A DNA stretch of 64,000 bases, from NCBI GenBank assembly GCA_011316305.1, contig SAUG01000135.1, positions 62,001 through 126,000 of the forward strand, written 5' to 3'. Below the pieces are notes generated by a model, which was given only the letters and a program-made list of their open reading frames with translations, ran no database searches and was not told the DNA's origin. Positions 32,704-42,549 of this stretch are shown one piece after another. The position numbers were made by a program, and so were the translations under genes. Origin of the DNA: Rusavskia elegans. Taxonomy: Eukaryota; Ascomycota; Lecanoromycetes; Teloschistales; Teloschistaceae. Numbering within the stretch: the first letter of the stretch is position 1; each line of letters starts with the position of its first letter.

Positions 32704-33693
32704 TTAGGCCCTCTCCTCCATGATTTCTTTAAAGCTTTTAAGGTGACCGCCGTTCTGGTTAGTTATTGTCACATTTGGCATAGCAGCCAGTCTGTCACTG
32801 ACACGCGGCTCGCTCTGAGAGCGATCGAGTCCTGCAGCAGCTAAATGGCCAGAGCTCAGTGCATCAGCCAATACACCTTGGTCGATCATATTGGCGGACC
32901 TCATCCTCACCATGCGAGAACCAGAAGGAAGGAGAGTGAATAAATATCTTTGCGTCATGACAGTGTCGATCATGAAATGAGGCAGGGCGAGGAGAAGGCA
33001 GTCTGTCTCTCGAACCATAGCGACCAATTCCGTGTAGAAAATTGCATTGACAAATGCTTCCTGCTCAGGAGATTTGCGTCGGACGTCGTGATATCCGATC
33101 TTCATCCCCAACCTCTCGTACGCGTTGCGTGCAATAGCAGTACCGATGTTGTCAAAACCCAAGATACCTAGCATGTGGCCACGGGGGTTGAAAGCTTCAA
33201 CAGGTATGTCATTGTAGGCTTGGATCAGCTTGTCCGGATCCATCGAGCGAGTCGTCGAAAATGACATACTTACGTAGCGGAACACACATGATATGAGATC
33301 GATAACAATGTCGGCGAGATCTAGATGTGTCGCTTGGCCATAAGTGGAGATTTTTGGTCTAGAAGGTATGGGTCTGGGAGGCGAAAGGGCTGCGCTGAAT
33401 GCTAACGTAGAGGATTTGCGTATCGTTCCAGGATTGATGAACTCCTGCACGACGGCGTTTGTAATGGCTCCCGTCCGATTGGATGGTTGGAACCGCTTTC
33501 TTTCTCCAGAAAAGCATGATTGCGTACAAGCGATGTCCAGAACCCTAAGCGATCTCGGTGGGCTACCCTCTACCTTGATAGTACTACTTTTGCCTTTGGC
33601 ATGTACTGTATGACAGTCAAGATAACGGCTACCCGCCCCACCACAGTTGATTGAGGCTGCGTTATCGATCCCTGTTTTATATGGCCTTATCAT
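32704..33693 (-). pseudogene. D-isomer 2-hydroxyacid dehydrogenase remnant
   Basis: The C-terminal two thirds of this frame (about 33330 to 32704) reads as the NAD-binding domain of a D-2-hydroxyacid dehydrogenase: HMLGILGFDNIGTAIA, GMKIGYHDV, ETDCLLLALPH, HLAAAGLDRSQSEPRV and PNVTITNQNGGH. Features needed for activity are gone: the Rossmann glycine motif is GFDNIG instead of GxGxxG, the position of the catalytic Arg reads RMRSANMIDQ, and the catalytic His position reads TNQNGG. The N-terminal catalytic half is missing, since the ~110 aa before the domain are unrelated. I read it as a 5'-truncated, inactivated copy. It lies just upstream of the ankyrin gene. Confidence 0.7.
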
Positions 33694-33843
33694 TGGCTAT
33701 CCTGCAGGAGTCCGGACCCCATTCTCCGTCAACCTCACCCAAGCTTCTTCATATTTCGTTCACGATCAGTGTCAGACCTCTTCAGTCTTATTTGAGTTCA
33801 CCAGCGCTATACTATCGATAGGCCGCCCGAGCACTGTCCGATC

Positions 33844-34477
33844 ATGCAAAAATAGACCCAACCGCGAGTGTACTCGGGCCCGGTGAAGGGCAACGTCGTT
33901 ATTCAGGGGGACATGAGCGCCCAGGGCAACATCAATATTAGTACAAAATCTCCTCCTCAGTATATTAAAAGAGTTCCGGTATATAGGGTATTCTTTACTT
34001 TTAAGCGCAATCGATATCTACTCCGGTATAGGAATCATCAATTTACTATTGGATCACGGTGCAGATATAAATCAACCTTATTTGAAAAACACTATGCCTT
34101 TGCATCATGCTGTCAAAAGGGAAGACATCGGTGTCGTCAAAATTCTCCTTAGTCGCGGCGCCAATGTCAATGCTAAATCGGACATCGAACCAACAACAGC
34201 TCTTGGGACTGCCATTGATCGTACTTTGAACCGAGCACACTCGCTAGAAATCATCATATTATTGGTCCAAATTGGATGCGACCTGAATCAGGCTTGCCCC
34301 GAAACGCCGGTGTCTCTTGCGGTTGAAAGAGGTCGAGTGGACGTCGTAGAGTTTCTCTTGCGAAATAATGCATACGTAGATGCATCTGTGCTACCAACGG
34401 CTTTCAAGATGCAGCGCGCTGAGCACTTACAAGCCTTACTGGCTCACTCTGTAAGCAGGCAGAGGCAGCAGTCATGA
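33844..34477 (+). pseudogene. Ankyrin-repeat protein with N-terminal amyloid-like motif, nonsense-mutated
   Basis: Best model: ATG at 33844, exon to 33959, intron 33960-34005 (46 bp, GTATAT...TTTTAAG), exon 34006-34477; the lengths make 195 codons plus stop. Codon 4 is TAG (33853-33855), so the model is interrupted; a CAG-to-TAG change would explain it. Alternatively, the TAG is the end of an upstream intron and the true start is elsewhere. After it comes a Gly/Asn-rich motif (VYSGPVKGNVVIQGD, then MSAQGNINIS) and then about four ankyrin repeats (INLLLDHGADINQ, MPLHHAVKREDIGVVKILL, VDVVEFLLRNNAYVD). No nucleotide-binding domain lies between. The motif matches the C-terminus of the convergent caspase-lipase gene, whose end is 235 bp away. 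Confidence 0.65.
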
Positions 34478-34711
34478 TGATTGATTGAGAAAGGAATCGA
34501 AATCTATGGAGGAACTAAATTACGGAGTGTCTCGGGAGCGCAATAACTGAACGTAACATGCATAAATAGAGGCTCCTTCACTAAAAAGGTTTTATCGACG
34601 TAGTATATTTATACTGGTAGCGCCGTCCATAAACAAGGATAATGATCCATGGACGTGGGCGATCCACGAATGGTGTACAACATGTAGAAAACAGAGAACG
34701 CAAGTCTTTTG
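34478..34711. other. Gap between convergent partner genes
   Basis: 234 bp separating the 3' ends of the ankyrin and caspase-lipase genes; presumably both 3' untranslated regions. Nothing else seen. Confidence 0.4.
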
Positions 34712-35182
34712 TCATCTTCCCTCTCCCCAGTAATTCAGATTTAGACCCCCAGAAGATGTCAAATTACCCTGAATCACCTGTCCTGCCTGAGCGTTGATAG
34801 ATCCAGAGTAAACATGCGATGATCCTCTATCCGCCTGCTTCGCAACATCAGTATCATTTGTGACCTCCGCTCCGGCCTCAATCTCCACGGCCCAGATAAG
34901 TAGTTGATCACGAATATTCCGATACCCTTGGTCTTTCGAGCTAGCGAATCTTGTCATACCCACATGACTGGCGTGAATACCCTGGTTACTATACCTTGGC
35001 AGTACGGCCGAGTGTCTTGGTACGATGAGGCCTACGAGGTTGTTGTATAGGAGTTCCTCGAAGAAACAGTATATACGGGGTACTGGCTTGTTTTGGGATT
35101 GTCGGGCGTCTAGCATTGTGTGGAATCTAGTTGGAGTCAGCGTCAGAAAATGACTCTTGAGAATGGACAAATAATATGGTTT

Positions 35183-35237
35183 GGGTCTTGATCCGTGCAC
35201 TCCATAGTATCACTAAAGTACTCCATAGAGATTACTA
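35183..35237 (+). repeat. Left terminal inverted repeat of the MULE
   Basis: 55 bp beginning GGGTCTTGATCCGTG. Compared with the reverse complement of the right end there are seven differences, all C/T transitions. Just inside it the sub-repeat ATAGAGATTACTAAAATACTCT is reiterated. Confidence 0.9.
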
Positions 35238-38200
35238 AAATACTCTATAGAGATTACTAAAATACTCTATAGTAAAACTTTACTATATAAAATATAGCGT
35301 ACCCGAGCCGACTAATTAAATATTTAGGATTTAAAAGGTCTATTTTACTTTATAAATAATATTATCGAGATCTTTTTTTCAACTATCTATTATAACCGTA
35401 TATTATATACTAATAATATAAAAATTAAAGTCGAAACTTTTAGATCTATAAACTATACATCTATACTATTAAATATAAAAAAAACCACTATATATATATA
35501 GAATTAAATAAATAGTATTTCTTTTAGATTATTTACTTTAATTATAGAAAATATCTTACTACTAAAAATTATATAAAATATTTTAAAATAGAACTAGTTC
35601 TATTTTTTTTTATATTTCTTTTATATTTTCTATCGATTTAAGTTTAGTAATCTAGTTTAATAAAACTAGACCGTCTAATATAGCTAATTATAATTATAAA
35701 ATATATATAGGACAGACTTTTTTATTAATAATTTTAAAATAATTATATATATACTATTATTAATTTTCTTTAATTCTATTATCTTTTTCGCTATTATAGT
35801 TCCTATAATATAGTTTCTACCTCCTTCTACTAATTAGATATTCGATATATTTAATATATTTATTAAAGCCGTTAATTTCTAGATAAAATAATAAGGCTAT
35901 ATTATATAAAAGGATTATATAATATCTAATCCTGCGAAAAAATATAGTATTATTAAAACTATAATCGTCTATTTAAAATCCGGCTATTTTAAAAAGCGTA
36001 GCAAGTATCGATAGATAACTATCTAATATTATAACTATTCCTTTAAAATAAAAGCGACTTATAAAAAGGAACTCGATATCTAGAAACTCCGTATTATTAA
36101 TTCTAATTACTCTGGATATAGACTTTTTAAAACTAAAAGTCTCGTAATATATTATAGAGTTTCTATAACCTCGGCTGTTATAGAAGATATCCGTAATCGT
36201 ATTAGAGATTATATAACGCCTTTATAGATTATTAAAATCTTCTATAACGCCGTAAATATCGAGAAATAAAAATACCTTATTAATAAACGCGATATCTATA
36301 ATATTAAACGGACTATTAAATATAAAGCTCTTCGCAGCCTTATATCTATTTAAGTATTATTTAAAATACTAATAGAAAGTAAGTTAAAAAACGCTAGAAA
36401 ATAGATATTCGAAGTTTATAAAAATTAAAATAATTAATTTATATATCTTTTTTTCGCGAACCGAAAAACTTTTAAAATATCTGGGAAATATTATTATATT
36501 TTTATAGTTAATTCTATATATAAGATAAATAAATCTAGATTTTCTTTTTATATAATTATTAGTTATACGCCTATAAAAATAACCTTTATTATTATTTTTA
36601 TATTTATTTTTAAAAAGAAGAATCGAGACTATATCTAGATTTTTATATAAATTAAACTTTTATATAATACTTTCTATATTTCGGACTCTAGTCTCTTTAT
36701 TATTAATACCGAATAAGCTTTTATTAATAAAATTATTATCGTTTTTCTCGGTTCTAACTATATCCTATATATTTATTATATCGATAATAATATTAAAACT
36801 TAAGCGACGCGTTCTCTTTATTTTAAAAAAAAGATTAAAAAGTTTATAACTATATAGAAGACTATTAACTAGGTAGATACTATAGAGAAAACCGATAAAA
36901 AATAGATTATATTAGAAATTAAATAGAAGGAAATAGACTCTACGCTGGTTTAATATTACTAGACTATATAGATAGAAAAAAGGGTAGAAAAGTTCTATTA
37001 CTACTATACTAATCAGATTTTAAACTTCGCGGTTATTATTACTAGCAGCTATAAAGGAGTTTATATAGAATTAAAAAAAAGACTCGAAGTCTTAATAGGG
37101 GATCTAGAATATATTTTTAAATACTTTAATAATTTTATTAGAAATTAGATTAAAAAATATAACTTTATTTTTACTAATTCCCGGGAATATATCCTATTTA
37201 ACTATTAAATCCGCCTATTTTAAAAGTTTAATTTTAAGACTATACGAATTATTCGCGATAAAATCTTTAAATAATATAAAATAGTAAAAAATATATCTCT
37301 AGATTAGAATTTAAAACTATATAAAGATATTTTCCGCCGGTTAATAGGTTTTCTATATAAATATAAAATTCAGAAATTTCTCCTATAAACTAATAGCGCT
37401 AGCGTCCTCGAAGCAAGCGACTATTATTTCTACTAGTACTACTACTATAATTTCTAGAATAGTTTTTACCTTTGATTTTAAATATTTAATAGAGATTCGT
37501 ACGAAGCTTTAGATATTATTAAAAAAAAAGCGAGTTTATTTTAATAGAATTAATAGAGAGAAAAGGTACCTTCGAAGTTAATACTACTATCTATAATATC
37601 CCTTTACCTTTTATTTCTAAATTTAGAGATTCTAATAAAGATTAGATAGAAGATAATAATAAAGTCTAGTAAATATATTAAATCGATAAGAAAGTATTTA
37701 ATAAACTATTTAAAAATATTATAGATTTCTTTTATTCTAATAATATATCCTAGGCTTCCTTTATTAATAATTTTATCGGTAATGACTCTTTTAATAAAAA
37801 TAAAGTTAAAGAATTCCTTTATATCGATAAACTACCTTATATTAAAGGGAAAAAATAATTAAAAAGAGCTATTAAAGCCCGTTCCGTATTATATACGCAA
37901 GAAATATTATAGGAAACCTCTATTTAATAAAATCTATCTTCTTTCGAATTTATAAAAATAAAGATTTATAATAAAAAATAGTAATAGGAAATTAAAATTC
38001 GTTTTATAAAAGATTATTATATTAGATAATAATATTTCTATTATAAAAATAAACTAGCTATATACTATATAGCTATATAAAATATATAAAATCGAAAAAA
38101 AAATAATATAAAGAAAAGCCGGAGGAAAAGTATAAAATCGAGATATATAAAGTCGAAGTCGAAACGGAAGAGACGCTAAACCTTTTTATAATTTTCTAAA

Positions 38201-38707
38201 CCCTTTTACTAGCGATAACGAATAACTAATACGAGGTCGAGGTCGAGGCCGAAGTAAATAAATATCTCGAAGAAAAAAATTACGAAATAAAGATAGAAGG
38301 ATTTCGAAATAGATATAATATTTCGAAAATATAATAAATAATAATAGTAAATACGAAGCTACTATATATAATCTAGATATTACTGCTAGTAATAGTAAAG
38401 GTAATAAAACTATAGATCGAAGTCGGCGAGTTAAAAAAAAGTCGAAAAAATAGATATAAATAGAAGTAGAAAAATAATATAATATATATTTAAAAACGTT
38501 TAAATTAACTAAAATTAAATATTCGATAATATTAAAATAAAATAGCTAATTAGCTTCTAAATAGATAAATTAAATAAATTAAAATATAGTTAAGAAATTT
38601 AGTTAAAATAACCGTATTCCGTAAAATATATAAGATAGAAGGAAATAGCAGAATAGTAATTTAATATTCCGATTAGTAAAATCCTATTTAATAAGCGTAG
38701 AGTTTTA

Positions 38708-38762
38708 TAGTAATCTCTATAGAATACTTTAGTAATACTATAGAATACACGGATCAGGACCC
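38708..38762 (-). repeat. Right terminal inverted repeat of the MULE
   Basis: 55 bp whose reverse complement begins GGGTCCTGATCCGTG and pairs with 35183-35237 over its full length. Confidence 0.9.
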
Positions 38763-41117
38763 TATGGTTTTGGTATAAAATAAATAGAACTAAATAGAAT
38801 ATATATTCGTCTAGGCAGAGGTATAAAGAAAGATCAAAATGAAAACAGATATTATGGTAAACATCGTGGATTGTCACTACTCCATAAAGTGTTGATAACA
38901 ATGTAAAGTATTTCAGGAAGGATCGAAGTAAAGTTGATCATTGCAATGGATGCGTATTTAGATTCACGTCTCAGCGATCATTGGAGTCACATCATAGATC
39001 CGATGCATAGTGAAAGAGAAACGGAGGTGTAGAAAATGTCTTGACTCACTCTTGCTGCAGATTCGCTAATATCTCCGAGCCAGGTTTCAATACACTGCTA
39101 ATATTCTTGTTCGTTGACCGGACGATGCTCGAGAGCTTAGTCAATATACTAGCCCAGTCCACGAGCTTAGAGCCCGTATGTGGAGTTCCTAAGAAGATGA
39201 TGCCGGCGGTTGACTCAAGAAGCGCGTTTATCCACGGTTCCGCCGCTCCACGCGAGACTAGAAGCGCCTGCTTACAGACTAGTCCCCCGAGACTGTGTAC
39301 TACAAAGATCAGAGGGCGTTTTGTCTGTTCAAGGTTAGCAGAGAACGACTGGTTTGCCTTACGATGAGCAATATAGCTCGGACGACTAGCCGATAATTCG
39401 ACTTCTCTGAGTAGCAATTCGATACCTCGACTCATGACGCGCCTGGTGTCCGAGCTTTTCTACATTCCGCGACCCAGCAACGGGTAATAACTCTTACCGT
39501 ACCATCCAATAAGCGTTTCCGGCTCAGGTCAGTGGCTAAGGCCTTTCCATGATCTCTTATGGTGTTTGTCGAGGATACGTCGATCAGATGGACGACGTCT
39601 GCGTCGTAGCCGAATGTCATGATTCGTGAAGTTGGCATGTCTGACGCAAGCATGTCTCGAGGCCATGTTGTCCCTTGTTTATTATCTGTCCACGTCGATT
39701 CTCGATTTCCTGTTAAGCCATGAACAAAGACAATGCTGAAGAGTGTCAGAAAGTATACTGGTAAGTTTTGAAAGATTCTACACCAGTACTGACTCGATCT
39801 CAGCCTCGCTAGGTTCGGCAAATGTCTTGAGTCCATATTCGGAGCCCGTCGTAGTGGCTTTCCCGTCGGGTTGCTTTAGGTTACGAGATCTCACAAAGGC
39901 GACGAATGATATAGCAGGGTCCCTGGGAAGTAGGTCCCACGTTGCCACCGGGAGCAAGAGAAGTAGGAGTGTCGAGTCACTTTGATATACACTTTCGATG
40001 TGTATACTTTTAGCTACCGCAGGAAATGCCTCTAGCCAGGTGATCCAGTCCCTGGTATGAAAAGTTTGCTCTTCTTGGAGTGCTATAGCAATCAAGACCT
40101 TAGGCGAGACGAAATTTGGATCGGGAAAGACCTCCTCCAATGAACTTTGACTGGACTCGTGGTAATCTGACATGTCAACATCTACTGAAGCCGATGTGAG
40201 CGGTGTGGAAAACTGCGTAGTCGATGACTCTTGACTGGTCCCAGATGTTGAGAGGTATGTAGCAGTGGTGTAAGCTCGATACACCTTTGATTCGATCTGT
40301 CTGCAAGGTGGATATAGATCGGGGTTCTTCTCCGCTCATAGTTTCCGTCCGTAGCATAGCGAGGGTTCCAAGATTTCTTAGCTCTCGCAAGTACTTTGTT
40401 GTGAAGAAAAGATGTGGAGATAGGACCTGGTCGCTGTGCGTACCACCTTAGTTCTTCGATTAAGCTTCTTGTAAAAGAGTGCTCGCCGACTCCCGGCGCG
40501 AAAGCCTCGAATCCGCACGCAGCTATTATCTCGGTGGTCCCTTTGCTATGACCGTCGGTAGAGCTTGCAGCAGCACAACAATCCAGTAAGATCAGAACGT
40601 CGCAGTCAGCCTCCTCAAGCATGGTCTATATGCTCGACCATTGGGCGGTAGCGGCGTCTGGCTCCTGGTTACTAGAGACGACCATCAGCCACGAATCCTG
40701 CAAGTATCACCCTACTCAGGCTCACCAAAGCCATACGCATTGCCGATCCTCGTTCATGAAACCGTGACCTCCATAGTAAACGATCAGAAGCTTATCGCTC
40801 GCCTCGGCCTCGTCTAGCGAGCGTATAATCCGACGTGCTAGAGCATTGTGTGACTTGGTGCTAGGAATACGCCACTGGTTCGTGCTGTATCGGTAAATAT
40901 CTCGGAACAGATCGTCCAGGTCGTTGATATCTGACGCAACGCGCAAGTCATCATCCTCCCACGAGAGCAAGAGCACGTGGACGTCGCAGTAGCGACTCCG
41001 ACCAGCCTTTGGGAAGGCTCCCACAAGCGCTCGATTGAGGATCTCGCCCAGCGCCTTGGGGTCCTTGATATGGTTATCAATGAACGAGAGATCATGAGTC
41101 CTGTCTTTGGAGGTCAT

Positions 41118-41751
41118 CGCGTGACAGCTCGTAATTCTTAATGGTGGACTCGGTGCGGAGGGAATTGGTCACGCTCTTTGGTCTTCAAAGACGTAGCAAG
41201 ACGAATTCCACGAGGCTGTATTGCCCCGGCACCTGAACCCCTTGTAAGGCTGCATCCATTGGTTACAATTGCACGCAACCGTGCAGCAGCTCGATTCAAC
41301 ATGAATAGCCGGATCATCCCAGAATTCGGGCAGCAGCGCATTCGGGCGTGTGACCGCAAGTCGTAATTCCTCGACGTCGTAGTCCATGGATGTAAGATAA
41401 GGCAATTTGTGATCACGATCGGTGGTAGTCTGCCAAAAGACACAGAAGGAGAGAGGAGCCCATAATCCAAGATTTGCCGAGCTCAAGTTATCGCTCGTTT
41501 AACACCATTAAGGGATTGTTTCTTTTGATTGGCTCTGCTGAGTGATATCAGCATTGAGTGTGAAGACCTCCATGAACATGGCATTTAGAGTCGATACGGA
41601 GATGACTCCGGGAAACGCGACTAGTTACCTATTTAGGCCTAGCGTTAACTCTTAACGTGCAATATTTAGTAATGATTTCCTTTTTTTCTACTTATCACCC
41701 TAGCCACCATCCTCAATTCTTACTCCCCACCTTCAGCTCTCCACCCGCATC
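41118..41751. other. Upstream region of the caspase-lipase gene
   Basis: A minus-strand frame (41486-41169) has many Cys/Trp residues and an ATG (MDYDVEELRLAV...), but no recognised domain and no splice continuation I could support. It may be an upstream exon or a relic. Not called as a gene. Confidence 0.35.
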
Positions 41752-42058
41752 CGAGATGATGGCCCTTCTCGATACGATGGCTGCCGTCCTCGTTGGCCTG
41801 ATCTTCCTCCATGTCTTCCTCTTGCGTGCCAAACCTACCGATATCACGGTCTGGCGCGGTGTCCAGGCAAGTACACTGCTGGTGGATTGCTTATGCTGGG
41901 TGCCTTTGCTAGAGCATTGAATGCTCAGGATCAGATGGATTTGAGGGTCTGGAGAGCTGAGGAATGGATGAATTATGCTGTGACCGTAGGGGTGGCGGCG
42001 ATCAGGTCTGCGTTCTTGATGGGGGTCGGCATGGATGGGAAGAATAAACCGAAGGTAT
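41752..42058 (+). pseudogene. Small membrane-protein remnant with frameshift
   Basis: One frame reads MMALLDTMAAVLVGLIFLH...DITVWRGVQASTLLVDCLC up to about 41897. A second frame continues from GAFARALNAQDQMDLRVW...EEWMNYAVTVGVAAIRSAFLMGVGM to a TAG at 42056-42058. Together they look like one small fungal membrane protein (helix, TVWRG, helix, WR/EEW, helix). The layout resembles the DUF7704-type family, though I cannot confirm the name. The switch sits near TTATGCTGGG, consistent with a one-base loss. The N-terminal half expected for such proteins is missing. Confidence 0.5.
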
Positions 42059-42549
42059 AGCAACGCGTAAGCTGCTCTCCCTTCTGTACGCTTTAATTCT
42101 ATCTTGTCGTCACTAGGCTGTTCCACAAAGACCTCTGTATGGACGGAAGCAGTAACATATTGATGTCGTGTGAAATTGCCCGTGGCCACGACGACACACA
42201 AGAGGTTCCACCACCCATGGTGAACTGACTTTTATTGATAGCAAGCCACAGCGGCTGTTCCCAAATCCAGTCGAAAGATGACTTTAAATGGTATGAAAGA
42301 ACGCTCAAGTGTACGGGCGTTGTAGGATCCTTATTTGCTTGCCACGTCAACGCCGTGCATCGCTCGCTACTGATAGGATAAGCAGTTGAGCCAACAAGCT
42401 GTGATACGCGACATCCGACACCAGCACAATCCTGAGGTAACCGAGTATTGTGCGCCTATATCGGCGGCTACTTCGATGAAGAGATCGATCCAAAGGCCCC
42501 AGATTATGGACGATTGCTGTTCACAAGGAAAACGATACATGACCGGAAG
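42059..42549. other. Intergenic, promoter of the secreted protein at 42550
   Basis: About 490 bp. A plus-strand frame overlaps and continues into the downstream gene, but the downstream ATG gives a clean signal peptide, so this stretch is treated as upstream sequence. Confidence 0.4.

Larger units (their letters stand above)
35175..38770 (+). mobile_element. RIP-mutated Mutator-like (MULE) DNA transposon with 8-bp target duplication
   Basis: The element spans 35183-38762 (3580 bp), flanked by the perfect direct repeat TATGGTTT (35175-35182 and 38763-38770). The terminal inverted repeats are 55 bp. On the plus strand a MULE transposase is still readable through stop codons: LFFANRKTFKISGKYYYIF near 36440, then SLFIINTE*AFINKI...FLGSNYILYIYYIDNNIKT near 36690-36800, the second catalytic Asp being mutated to Asn. 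CA/TG dinucleotides are almost absent. The element lies in an intron of the caspase-lipase gene, reading opposite to it. Confidence 0.88.
34712..41117 (-). pseudogene. Caspase-like protease / SesB-type lipase fusion with C-terminal amyloid-like motif, disrupted
   Basis: Minus-strand exons: 41117-40726, 40671-39794, 39735-39498, 39459-39050 and 35126-34712 (about 777 codons if unbroken). Domains in order are a caspase-like fold with catalytic His (IVYYGGHGFM) and Cys (LILLDCCAAASS), a linker typical of fungal caspases (SPKVLIAIAL...ISFVAFVRSRN), and an alpha/beta-hydrolase lipase (IVFVHGLTGN, nucleophile VVHSLGG, IFLGTPHTGS, late His in NQGIHASH). The last residues are VYSGSINAQAGQVIQGN then LTSSGGLNLNYW. 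Linker and lipase start share one open frame, so the fusion is real. Damage: TAG at 40628-40626 between the catalytic His and Cys, a net one-base frame change between about 40300 and 40182, and a 3.6-kb transposon in the last intron. A 38-nt intron (39460-39497) fits phase. Confidence 0.75.

Noticed and set aside
35183..38762. hAT transposon interpretation based on the 8-bp target duplication
   Set aside because: The internal protein remnant reads as a Mutator-like transposase; MULEs also make 8-11 bp duplications.
39317..39354. Additional 38-nt intron in the lipase exon (GTAAGG...GAACAG with a CTAAC branch-like site)
   Set aside because: Removing it would break the frame into VVHSLGG, and the sequence is open when left in.
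41169..41486. Minus-strand Cys-rich frame upstream of the caspase-lipase start
   Set aside because: Could be an upstream exon, but no supported junction to the ATG at 41117 and no known domain.
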